A stretch of 64,000 bases of DNA from NCBI GenBank assembly GCA_963082715.1, contig OY720461.1:28905476-28969475 (forward strand), given 5' to 3'. Numbering within the stretch: position 1 is the stretch's first letter; every line of letters starts with the position of its first letter. Below, piece by piece: positions 37,901-48,784 of the stretch. The notes under the pieces are model-generated. The model searched no databases, was not told the DNA's origin, and saw only the letters and a list, made by a program, of their open reading frames with translations. Both the position numbers and the translations under genes were made by a program. Origin of the DNA: Harpalus rubripes (Eukaryota; Arthropoda; Insecta; Coleoptera; Carabidae).

Positions 37901-38621
37901 AGGTGGGCGCGTGAGTAACTTTTTGTTCACGATCACGCACGCTCACGGAACTAAAAATGTAATCACGACCAATCACGCACGACTTTTTATGTTTCACGTG
38001 TACGATTTTATTTTGGCACTGACGCCCGATTACGTCCGGCGGGTCACGTTCGTGTCACGTAATTGTTTCTATGTACATTTAAGCCAGTTTAACACAATCT
38101 TAAGTTGTTATCAAATTTGTTAACAAATTGGTAATAAGTTAGGTAACAGATTGGTTTCATTGGAAACGAATGTTTATGGACAAATAGGTTATTCTATTCC
38201 ATCATAAATATCATTATAAATTTGGTAACAAATTTGTTAACAAAATTATGAACGTGTCAAACGGGCTTAAAGATTTGTATATCTTTAGTGAAATCGGAAC
38301 AACTGTGTATACAATTTTGGGTACAACAATAACACTATTTTTATTCAAAAAAAATACTGTTGATGACATATTTGGACATAATAATAATAATAATTATAAG
38401 AATGTAAGTAAAAGACGGAAATTGACAATTTTTTAAATAAAAAATTGAAGAAAACGTGTACTCACGCCCGATTAAATTTCAATCACGCCTGATCACGCAC
38501 GATTATTTTTTAGTGTCTCACGCTTACGTCCAATCACGACGCAAAATTTAAATTATATCCCGATCACGCGGCTCACGTCGTGAACCATCGTGACCTGACA
38601 AAATCACGGCCCGCGCCCACC
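37901..38621. mobile_element. hAT-like element rich in TCACG motifs
   Basis: Ends aggtgggcgcg and cgcgcccacc. Flanks tattctag and tattctgt match at 6 of 8 positions. The subterminal 120 bp on each side carry about ten copies of atcacg/acgtga words such as gatcacgcacg, likely transposase-binding repeats. No transposase ORF. Confidence 0.7.
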
Positions 38622-39880
38622 TATTCTGTTGGCATTTTGTATTAGCCATTATTGCTCTTTTATAATGGAAAATGTCGGCGTCCAATGTCAAATTAGAAGA
38701 TTGTTATTAACATGTGACAAACTATCGCCTACGTTTATTTATCTGAATAACAAAAATAAATGTACGGAAAAACTGTTTTTCTATTGGCTGTGAATGATGT
38801 AATGTATGTGCTTCTACGACACAGGAGTGGGGGGTTGTTTTTCATGACTATTTTCGGCGCCAATATTCATATTTAATTATTTACGAAAATAACAAATTAT
38901 TAAAAAAATAATTATTAATAAAATGTAAAAAAATGAGTATCGGACCCCATTGTAACGGCCCCTTATTTGTCATAGATTCATTGCAAAATCGTATTTTTCG
39001 CACTTAATTTGTACGGCAATCTTCAAATCTATTGCGAAAATCACCATCATTTTGTAACTAAATACATAAATAACTATTCAATAGTGCAGTAGTGCAGTAG
39101 ACAAATTATAAAATGGCAGACAATAATATAAACTCCCGTGAAAAAGTGAGGAAATAATTCCAGTTAACAGGGTAATATACTCGTAGAAGTGTGTTAATTC
39201 TTCATCTCATTAAACCTGCCTGATTGTTGTGTATTCATTGTTCGGAGACTCTGAGACATGAGGTCATATTTTTATGAGTCTAATAAAGAATAAATATTAA
39301 ATTTTCAGATTTAAAAAACCGTAGGTGTCGTTGACTGCTTTAATCATAATTTACTGCTATTGCAAAATTTAAAAACCGCCAGTGGCCACAAGGGCTAAAA
39401 GAAGCAAAAACACTGCAGAGGGACATTTTATTTTTTTGATTTATACCTTTTAATATCAGTTGTCACAGATCAGTCTTCGATAATTAAGGGAATACCCGCA
39501 TGTGCGCGCAAACATACATTTTACTTAGACAGTAAATTACCCGACATTTATAAAATCACCGGCATAACAGAACACAACAATCACTATTAAATGTAACAAA
39601 GATGGATAAGTGTTGTGAAAAAATCAGTCTCAATGGAGGATGTGCGATGCCGCAAGCCCATAGACTTCACACACAAGGATACCAACGTTCAACTCTCCAC
39701 GATTCATTTATCTAACTTATTTTCTAACATATTTTTATGTTATTTTAAATGGCGACTTTCCTGCATATAAATATAACATTAATATAGAAGAAGATTGCAT
39801 GGATTTTATAAATTATTACCTATAGACAAATTAATAAAATATTTTTCAGAGCTCATAATGTTTGTATGGTGTTGATTTTT
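38622..39880. other. no gene; dispersed repeat at 38700-38830
   Basis: The string acatgtgacaaactatcgcc and the following about 130 bp resemble 61310-61440 in the WASHC2 intron. The rest is AT-rich and unassigned. Confidence 0.4.
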
Positions 39881-40002
39881 GCCTCCCGTCATACCGTAGG
39901 TAAGGGAGGTAATGTAATCGTGCCAAAAATTCGATAGGAGTTTTCAGTAAATAAGCACGAATTAGGGTCCCCACAACACGTTTTTACTATTTTTACGATG
40001 AT

Positions 40003-40077
40003 GTGTGTGTGTGTGTGTGCGTGTGCGTGCGGGCGTGCGTGCGTGCGTGCGTGCGTGTGTGTGCGTGTTTGTTTGTT

Positions 40078-40118
<41 letters not shown>

Positions 40119-40154
40119 ATGCGTGCGTGTGTTCGTGTTTGTGTGTGTGTGTAT
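40003..40154. repeat. compound TG/CG/TTTG simple repeat in A5
   Basis: (TG)n, then (CGTG)n, (TTTG)n and (TG)n at the element's fixed seed site. Confidence 0.9.
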
Positions 40155-41277
40155 GACGATTTTTTCGTCCACGATAACTCTTACAACAAACTTCCGAAAA
40201 TTTCTATTTTCCGTATTTAAGCTTTCTACATGCATATAAAGAGTTGATTAGATTTTGGGTAACATTGGACGACCGGAAGTGATACTTTACTCGAAGCCCA
40301 TAACAGTTTTTATTAAAAAATTATATTAAAATATAATCCAAAACTTCTCAATTCGAGTATTTAAGACTTTCATATCAGGTGGCTAAAATTAATAAACCGG
40401 AAGTGATAGTTTACTTGCAGCTCTGAACAGATTTTCGTGAAAAAAATATTATGATATATTCAAAAACTTTTTAAATTCAGTATATAAGACTTTTATATGA
40501 AAGGGAACAACATATTAAATTTTGGCTGAAATTGATAAACCGGAAGTGATACTTTACTTGAAGCTCTGAACAGATTTTCGTGAAAAATATATTGATATAT
40601 TCAAAAACTTTTTAAATTCAGTATTTAAGACTTTTATATGAAAGGGAACAACATATTAGATTTTGGCTAAAATTGATAAACCGGAAGTGATACTTTACTT
40701 GAAGCTCTGAACAGATTTTCGTGAAAAATATATTATGATATATTCCAAAACTTGTCAAATTTGGTATTTAAGACTTTTATATGAAGTGGAGCAACATATT
40801 AGATTTTGGCTAAAATTGAGAAACCGGAAGTGATACTTTGTTTGAAGCTCCGAACATATTTTCGTGAAAAATATATTAATACAATCCAGAACTTTTCAAA
40901 TTTTGTTGAGATCGATATATTAGATTTTTTTCTAAGATTGATAAACCAGAAGTAGTACTTTACAGAATGCTATAAACAGATTTTCTTGAAAAAATATATT
41001 AAAACATGATCCAAAACAAATTTAGTATTTAAAACTCGTGTATAATTTGAAACAACATATTAGATTTTGACTATACTTATATGATAAACCGGAAGTGGTA
41101 CTTTATTTGGAGTTCTTAACAGATTTTCGAGGAAAAACATAATAATAAAATATAATCCAAAATTTCGTATTACAGATTTTTCTATTTATTGGAGCAACAA
41201 ATTAGATTTTGTGGAATACGATGATCGACTGGTAGCAGAATGGAAAATTGGGAAATGATCGGACACGCAGTTTAATG

Positions 41278-41320
41278 TAAATAATTTATTTCCTTGCCCG
41301 GCCAGGAAATAAATTATTTA
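41278..41320. repeat. perfect hairpin, 17-bp stem, 9-nt loop
   Basis: TAAATAATTTATTTCCT, loop tgcccggcc, then the exact reverse complement. The stem is AT-rich and the loop GC-rich. Confidence 0.9.
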
Positions 41321-41427
41321 AATTAGATTTTGTTTACAAACGATCAATCATAAGTGATACTTTACTTAAAGCTCATTGCTATTTTAAACATGGAATTGGC
41401 GGGAGGTCATGTGTTGGCCACATGAGA

Positions 41428-42310
41428 TTTTTTAAAATGTTAATAGTTCTAGTAAAGGAACAATTTATTTGAATTTTCGCTTCATATTTTAGTACAAGAG
41501 TAGCGATTCCTCTTAATAATTTTAGCGTGACCCTCGTATACAGATATTACTGTCGCCCTCTATTAATAAACCAAGTTACTGATCAATATAGTACAGTCAA
41601 ATACTTATGTGGGTTGCTGCGTCCAGCACTAGAACATCTATGCCCCAAAATCGTAATGATAAAAATGAGCATGCAGTGACGTAGTAATGGCCGGTCCCCT
41701 CCCTTCTAATGTGTTGTGTTACACCCTGAACACTCTCACACACTCGCACACAGCCACACACACACAGTCTCATGTGAGCTACAGTGGCTCGTGTAATATA
41801 ACATCTCTTTTGAATAAAGTGATGCTCCATGCACACACCGCCACCATTCTTAATTACTTGATATTTCGCGACCCTTTTCTGTCATATATCATCATGTGAA
41901 TACGGGTTCAGGTTTTTATAATGCGAGAGGAACGAACACAGAATTATACTTGGCTTGATTTACACTACAATGAGAGAGAGACGAATCCAAATTGGCCTAA
42001 TTCCAATGATAAAATTATTGTTTAGAGGCAAAAATTGGTGGAGGCAACTATCAAAACTAATTAAATTTAAAGCAATCTAAGTGCATTTTTTATGTTTTTA
42101 AATCTATAAAAACAATGGGGTACTCCACCATAGTAGCAAATTAGAAATAAAAATCATTTATATTAAATCTAGCTCTTAAAACTGTATCTTAGAGACTATC
42201 AAAGTTTTAAGAAAGTACTCGAAATCTCAGTTAAACAGCATTTGATGCACTCTTGCACCTTCTTCAGGGTCAATAACATTCAATAAAACAAAGTAGTACA
42301 TACAAAATAA
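41428..42310. other. no gene seen
   Basis: AT-rich with a short (CA)-rich stretch near 41738-41768. No supported ORF. Confidence 0.35.
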
Positions 42311-42411
42311 TGTAACGTTTTTATTTATTTGGGCGAAGTAAAAAAATCAAAGAATTATTATTAATTTAAATAGATGTTTATTAAAACGATAAATAAATAT
42401 TTAAAAGATAA

Positions 42412-42972
42412 CAATGATTGCGTTTATCTCGACGTTTGAAGCCGCTTGAATTTAGTAAATCCCTTTTCAATCTTCGAAATAAACGATCGAGATTAATATA
42501 TCAAGCCGCTTGAAAATGTCAATTCAAGCCTATAAAATAACGCTTGGACTTATGAAACGGCTTGACTTCTGTCGAAATAAACAATGAAGCTTCAAATAAT
42601 ATAACTACACATGCGCACATCCGCAATATGTTGCAGTATTGCGAAATTCATATCATTTGTTGGTTGTTTGCATTTTACCTCATTTTATAAAAGTCGGTAA
42701 AAAAACTTAGTAAAATTGTCGAAAAGCAAAATATTTGGAGTGATGAAGAAACAAATATTTTATTAATGTTTTTGAAAGAGAAGACATTTAACAACATGAC
42801 AATTCAGCATGAAATTAGATCATATACCTCTCCCTGTCTGTCTGCATAATCGAGTATTTAACTAGTATTCTTTTTTTAGTTAATACGAATTTAAAGAAGA
42901 TTGAAAATAACTCAATCCTATTTTCAATCCGCTGAGATAAACCAATATGATTTTTCAAGCCATAATATACTT
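42412..42972. mobile_element. Harbinger-derived insertion in LTR copy 4
   Basis: Flanking LTR sequence (taacaatga / aaatgacgattac) is continuous in copy 2. The termini share gtttatctc in inverted orientation. It carries a Myb/SANT-like coding remnant. Confidence 0.5.
42719..42848 (+). pseudogene. Myb/SANT-like domain remnant
   Basis: Frame reads IVEKQNIWSDEETNILLMFL, then KEKTFNNM. The W(S/T)DEET..LL.....E pattern is typical of Myb/SANT-like DNA-binding proteins carried by Harbinger transposons. The frame ends after about 40 codons with a stop upstream, so only a fragment survives. Confidence 0.55.
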
Positions 42973-43017
42973 AAATGACGATTACTAATATTAAACAAAT
43001 ATTAAATACTAATTTAA

Positions 43018-43195
43018 TGCCGGATTGCAGAAACGTTAATAAACGCATTGTTCGGTTAACGGTTCATCAAAACGAACAAATGCAACGCGATTTTTTGTCA
43101 GCAATGATTTAAATGTCATAAGAACAAGAAAACTGATTCGTTTTGATGAACCGCTAACCGAACAATGCGTTGATTAACGTTTCTGCAACCGGGCA
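43018..43195. mobile_element. TGCCGG Harbinger-type MITE, copy 1
   Basis: TGCCGGATTGCAGAAACGTT and mirror, TAA at 43015-43017 and 43196-43198. Second copy, inverted in its core, at 52429-52624. Confidence 0.9.
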
Positions 43196-44066
43196 TAAGA
43201 TTACTAACTAATATAGTTAACTAGTTAAACACTAACACTATTTATTTATTTATTTAAACAAATAACACGACTATTTATTTCCACGATATTACTGATTATT
43301 TATTTCTACTATTTATGCCACTATTTATTTATATCACGTTCAACTGTCCGACCTACCGATCTCCATAGCGTCTATATACTCAACTGACTTAACAGCGTCT
43401 GTATATTCAACTGTCCGGACAGAATTCACACCTTTCACCTTATACTGTCTGTCTATTTATGTAACTAACTGTCTAAATATGTAACGTCCACAGCTTCAGT
43501 ATCATCAACTGTCTGTATGCTACAACTCTTCAGCACCACTGCCGAGTATCCACTTCCATTCGCCGTTAGAGTATTCACTTCCACAGCTATCCCAGTATAC
43601 CAGTAATTTCCCGAGAATTCCACTCGACACAAAACTGCATACGCTCTCCACGATACTGCTGTGCTATGTAACTGTCCTTCTGACGGACTAACACTCTATA
43701 GAGGCTCTTATAACCTTCTGGAACATTGCCGTGACGTCTCGAACTATATAACAATGCCTTGGTAATTACGCTTATCTCCCTTGATTACCTAACTGCCCGG
43801 CTTACATCGCCCGTCTGTCGCGCGCTGCACTGTGTTATCGATGGCCTACCTATACTCCTCCATAGGCGTCGGCTCCCACGCGTCAGTCGGGGCTCGCGAA
43901 CCACATTTTGTAGGTACTCGCGTTACAATACATGGACATTATCACACTTACAGTAAGATCTTACAAAATATTACATATCATGCACACAAAGTCAGGGCCG
44001 TTCCTAGCGCGCGTGAAATGTGTGCCCACACACAGGCGGCCAAAAGATGAGGTCTCGGCCGTTGTT

Positions 44067-44374
44067 ACGTTTTACGTATAATTATCATAACAAAATTTTT
44101 ATAATAAATATCAGATTACAAGTATAAGGACTCGAGTTTTGGCGTTAACTATTGTTTTTGTCAGGATTTAAAAAAATTCTTAAAAAATGAGTTTAATTTT
44201 CCACTCGGAAGACATCGTGTATCTTCGGTGGCTCTGCCGCTCTAGTATTTTTTAGTTGCCCTAGCGTGTACCCCCTGATTTTTAAAATATTTATTTCTAC
44301 ATTGTTAAACATAAACACCACCAACATTTTAACAAAAAATTACAGAATTTCAAAGAAAGTTTCCCATAAAACTC
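44067..44374. other. no gene seen
   Basis: Unassigned sequence leading into the left arm of the long-TIR unit. Confidence 0.3.
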
Positions 44375-45221
44375 CAATATTTTTAAATTCTGAGCCTTTT
44401 TCTTAAAATAAATATTTTTGAAAATTCTCTAGTTTAGCCGGAAAATGAAAATTTTGCAAATTTTAATAAAATATGAGACCCTCACTGCAATCTACAGACA
44501 AAAATCAATACTACATACATGGAAATTTTTATAAAATATTAATAATTATTTTTATGTTTCATAACACATTCAGATAGATTAAATATATTGTAGTTTAAAG
44601 TATTTTTTGGATATTTAATTTTTTTATTGAGTAAAACCAATAAATCGATAGATTTTGCATTGAATGATCAAAAATCAATATAGGTTCTGCCATCTGTACG
44701 GAATATCTTGAACTAATATGTTTATAATAAATTATTTAAACAAATGTATTTTAACTTATAAAATTATTTTTTAAATATGTTTTTCAATTTTATGCTTTAA
44801 AAATGAATAACAACTAATCTTTTCTAAATTGATAATAACAATATTTATAACCTCAAATCTGAAATGACAGCTGACGGCACTTGTTAAACAATTGTACCTA
44901 CAATGATTAGAACAGAAAACAAAACAAGTTTAGGCAATTTTTATTTGACTTCAAGGTGGTATTTGGTAAGAAAACATTTGTTTAAACAGCAGATATCCAA
45001 ATAAGTTATATTTCAGGTGCTATAAACCGGTTTTCAAAATGTTAAGGATAATAAAATAAATCATTTGGTGTTTGGAGTACCTACTAAACTTGAAAAACCA
45101 GTTTGTGGAAGTGAACTCGTTATAAAAACAATATTTTATGTATTATAATAATAGGGTATGTATATTTGTAAATAATAATCATTGTATGGCATTGTTATTA
45201 CTAAATATGCATTGTTTATAG

Positions 45222-45641
45222 AATTGCAAATCAGCTGATTACAAGATTCATGTAAATGCAAACATTACAAATGTTTGGAGTTATCCTGCGAAGAATATAG
45301 TTGTATACGGGATAAAATATCGTAGGACTAAACTTCAGGGGTTGTTTGTATGTTCTGGCTACTTAATTCAGTTACAGCCAAATAAGAATGCAGGCCAGTA
45401 CAGATATCAAATAAATTCAGCAGTATTAAGACATTTTTCATGTTGTAAGTACTTATGGGGACCGTACAAAACGACCTGCAGTACTATGCGATGCAGAAAA
45501 TTTCGCAAAAGATTGCCGAATTGTATTCGAAGATTACTAAGCATAACAGAAGAACAAGAAAGAACAAAATATTGGGAAGAATTTCTTAAACATAGCCTAG
45601 AAGACAATAATTTTATTGTTAATTTAGTATTTTTGTGCTAG
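45222..45641 (+). CDS. unidentified ORF preceded by a splice acceptor
   Basis: An open frame of about 140 codons follows a tgtttatag acceptor at 45219-45221. It reads from NCKSADYKIHVNANITNVW to a basic middle (MRCRKFRKRLPNCIRRLL) and an acidic-to-aliphatic end before TAG at 45639-45641. It has several Cys and many Arg/Lys residues. No ATG is at its start, so an upstream exon is implied but not located. It sits centrally in the long-TIR unit, so an element-encoded protein is the simplest idea. I do not recognise the family. It might also be a decayed gene or chance. Confidence 0.35.
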   Translation, partial: NCKSADYKIHVNANITNVWSYPAKNIVVYGIKYRRTKLQGLFVCSGYLIQLQPNKNAGQYRYQINSAVLRHFSCCKYLWGPYKTTCSTMRCRKFRKRLPNCIRRLLSITEEQERTKYWEEFLKHSLEDNNFIVNLVFLC

Positions 45642-46796
45642 AATTTAGTATCATTGTAAACTGAATATGCTGATGTATAATTGATTTACTTTTGTAGAAA
45701 ATTTTGTATTGAAAATTTTAACCAAGAAAAAATATAAGTATGTCAAATGAAATGTATAAGATTTTAACGATATATTATAACTATAGTTTATAAATTCGAT
45801 CCTTTTGTACTCAGAATTTCATGCTGAGTCTTTTGATATATAACATAACTTTTAATGAAAATGTATTGCAAAAAAATGGTAAGAAAACTGTAGGTGTCGT
45901 GTCATTGTGATATAGGTATAATATTTTTTAATTTATTTCGTATTATATGTTTATTTCTGCAAACTACATAAGTTCAATATTTACGATAAGTTATTGTTAA
46001 CAATTAATGTTTATAATATTCATAAACAATTAAAAAGTTCTTTTTTGTACACTTTTGTAATGGATATAACCAAATATAGTATTTATTAATATAAAAATTG
46101 GATAATATGTGTAATATTTTATTTATTAACCTCCTAGAATGCAAATAATAACAATAATTAATATAAAAATCATAATACATTTTCAAAGTTTGAAGAAATT
46201 CCAATGTTTTTATTTTGGTATTTAGGCGCCGGCGCTTCTCATATTTCACATACCACAAATAATTTGTTAATATAACACAAGACGTATTCAGGAATTTTTT
46301 TGCTAAACAATTCTCTAGTATATCTTCTCTGAAAATAAAGTTTCATCATTTATTTTGTATTTTTTATGAACTATTGTATTATATTTGTTGATTTACATAT
46401 AAACAATAGCCAAAAAAACTATTGAATGTTTTCTGAAAACAATTATTTTTAACTACGACGGTGCTGAATTTGATGGTCAGATGTTTGTTGAGAATAGGTA
46501 GAGACATCATGTGCAACGGTGGTTGCAATTAGTACTAACGACAAAAAGCAACAAATTCATATTTTAAAACAATTAATACGAAATGGTTTATTTTAAAATA
46601 TAGCTGTATCAAATAATAAAATCTGAAAAAATAGTGTTGTTTGTATATTTCCCCAATGCCCATTGTAAGTTTATTTGTTTATCGTTACTGTCATTTGACA
46701 TTCAATATTATAATTATTGTTTATACTAATTAACAAGTAATTATTTGTTATTTTTTGGGGCTAAATATAAATAAACTCATAAAAAAATATTACCTT

Positions 46797-46853
46797 TGAA
46801 TATATAATAATACCTACTATTGGTATTATATATTCAAAGATATTACTTAAAAA
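46797..46853. repeat. AT-rich hairpin
   Basis: tattacctttgaatatataa and its inverse ttatatattcaaagatatta pair closely around a short atacctactattgg loop. Confidence 0.8.
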
Positions 46854-47235
46854 TCATTATTTATAAATTGTTTATAAAATTATAGTTCATGTTATTGCCG
46901 AAAGATGCCTCAACTGGTATTGATTTTTGCTAATCCAATGCAAAATCAATCGATTTTTTGGTTTTACTCAATAAAAAATTATATGGTCAAAAAATATTTT
47001 AAACTACAATATATTTAATCTGTCTGAATAGGTTATGAAACATAAAAATAATTATTAATATTTTATAAAAATTTCCAGGTATGTAGTATAGATATTTACC
47101 TGTAGATTGCAGTGGGGGTCTCATATTTCATTAAAATTTACAAAATTTTCATTTTCTGGCTAAATTAGGCACTTTACAAAAACATTTATTTGAAGAAAAA
47201 GACTTAGAATTTAAAATAAGTGAGATATTATTTGA

Positions 47236-47369
47236 AACATTTTTTGATATTCTTTAATTTTTTTATCTGACATTCCGTTGTCAGCTGTTTTTGTTGATAT
47301 ATAATAACAATAACAATACGTGCGAGAATGTAGCAATGTTGTTAAAAGGTTTTATATTTTTTATGTTTA
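47236..47369. other. spacer
   Basis: Between the long-TIR unit and mariner relic 2; no gene. Confidence 0.3.
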
Positions 47370-47529
47370 CCAGGTGCTACCGAAAATATCCAAGAATTAT
47401 TTTCTGCCCAAATGTCATCATCCTTGGGGAAACATCTGTGAGATCAGTATGACTTTTTCGTGAGTGTTCTTTGACGTGTTCGGCGGGTTTTTACTGGCGA
47501 ACATTAAAAAGCAAGGTATTTGTTTTTTT

Positions 47530-48273
47530 ACTTCCTTGTACAAAGTAAAGGAAGTATTGTATTCGCGAAAAATTTCGGTTTCCAGATTTCAACGGAAATA
47601 TCCATTTTGGCCATCCCTGAATCCATTCTGACTAATTTCGTCGTGACGTCTGTACGTACGTACATACGTACGTATCTCGCATAACTCAAAAACGGTAAGC
47701 CGTAGAAAGTTAAAATTTTGTATTTAGGACTTCTAGTTGTGCACCTCCCTTTTTGGTCATTACATAATTTCCAGAAAAGGTACTTTATTTGAAGCCTATA
47801 ATAGATTTTAATGAAAAACTATATTAAAATATAATCCAAAACTTTTCAAATTTAGTATATAAGACTTTTATATCAATTGGAATAACATAGCAGAATTTGG
47901 TTAAAACAGGCTAACCGGAAGTGATATATTACCTGAAGTTGTTAACAGTTTTTCTTTAATAAAATGGTTTCATTTTGATTTTAGAAATAAATGCTTCAAA
48001 TAAGAGTTTTAGAGAATTAAATTCTGCGTCTAGCACATCAAGTATTATTAAATTAGTCCTTTGTATAAGCGAAATATGTAAATTTAAAACTTATATACTT
48101 TTTGGTTTTTGTAATGAAGCTTGCTATGGATTAGGACAAAAAATATCAAAAAAAAATAAAAAATAGATGTTAATGTCAAATTACGTCAAATACGTGCAAT
48201 TTTATATTTGAGTCTATACTTCATCTTCATATTGGTCTTGCGTACAAGGAAGTCGTGTGGTGTCCACATCAGA
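47530..48273 (+). mobile_element. E-type element copy E2
   Basis: Nearly collinear with E1: acttccttgtac head, gacgtctgtacgtacgtac seed repeat, CCGGAAGT at about 47913, end gtacaaggaagtcgtgtgg, ccacatcaga. T-runs on both sides. Confidence 0.85.
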
Positions 48274-48276
48274 TTT

Positions 48277-48680
48277 TTTCTTGTTAGGAAAATCAGCATC
48301 AATGTTTGGGAGAATTTACAAAAATTCTAGATCGGTTTCTGACTGTTTTTTTCAAATCCTGACACACATTCAAATGGTTGACTCTCTGTCGTAGAGCGAA
48401 TTTCATCTTCAAATTTTCAGTCAGAATTCTTTAGCACAAACTCCAAGATATTCCAGTGAATTCCTCCATCTCATCGATTGTTCTATGCACGACGATCAGA
48501 CATGATCGCATCACAATTTTTTCGATCCCTTCATTCGATCATTTTTAACAAGAGAAAACCACTTGTATGCCCTTGCATGGCTCAAAGTATCCTCCTCGTA
48601 AGTTCTCCGAAGAAATGCGACAGTTTCCGCTGCTGTTTTCCTCTAACAGGAAAGAAAACTTTACTGCCTGCCACTGAAAA
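48277..48680 (-). pseudogene. mariner transposase, N-terminal fragment
   Basis: Minus-strand codons give GKTAAETVAFLRRTYEEDTL then SHARAYKWFSLVKNDR (first helix-turn-helix). MSDRRA, TIDEM, and ILTENLKMKF follow (second helix-turn-helix region). After that come frames resembling ...Q..NR.E......DADF. Several frameshifts and stops. The frame ends exactly at E2. Plus-strand ORFs over it are shadows. Confidence 0.75.
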
Positions 48681-48784
48681 ATTGCTGAACACGTCAGCGC
48701 TTACAAAAAAAAATCACACTGTCAGGTCAGATGTTTCCCCAAGGATGACACTTGGGCAATAGATCCAAAAGGGTGTCTAGTGAA

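Larger units (their letters stand above)
39881..41427 (+). mobile_element. A-type element copy A5, expanded box array
   Basis: Head gcctcccgtcataccgtagg...gggaggt, ggtcccca, seed gatgatgtgtgtg, a TG/CG/TTTG simple repeat (40003-40154), and the end ggcgggaggtcatgtgttgg, ccacatgaga. Between them lies a tandem array: CCGGAAGTGATACTTTACTT-type boxes recur about every 120-145 bp (40276, 40396, 40539, 40681, 40825, 40946, 41090, 41347). A perfect 17-bp hairpin sits at 41278-41320. Confidence 0.8.
42311..44066 (-). mobile_element. solo LTR family, copy 4, with two insertions
   Basis: Starts TGTAACG at 42311 on plus and ends near gttgttacg at 44066. Recognisable actcgtc/ccgagtatt repeats lie at 43500-43620. 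Interrupted by a Harbinger-derived piece (42412-42972) and a TAA-flanked MITE (43018-43195). Terminal duplication unclear. Confidence 0.7.
44375..47235. mobile_element. long-TIR unit around an unidentified ORF
   Basis: Left arm 44375-44700 and right arm 46910-47235 are inverted copies. Shared in order: ttaaattct, agccggaaaatgaaaatttt, aatatgagaccc, cactgcaatctaca, tttttataaaatattaataa, agattaaatatattgtagtt, ttattgagtaaaacca, atcga.gattttgcattg. Identity looks high over about 325 bp. The roughly 2.2-kb interior has one notable spliced-looking ORF. Long arms recall MULE-like elements, but I see no known transposase. Confidence 0.65.

Noticed and set aside
42240..42280. Another hammerhead on the minus strand
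   Set aside because: ccctgaagaagg is present, but no GAAA after a stem.
48478..48762. 94-codon plus-strand ORF
   Set aside because: It is the antisense of the mariner helix-turn-helix region.
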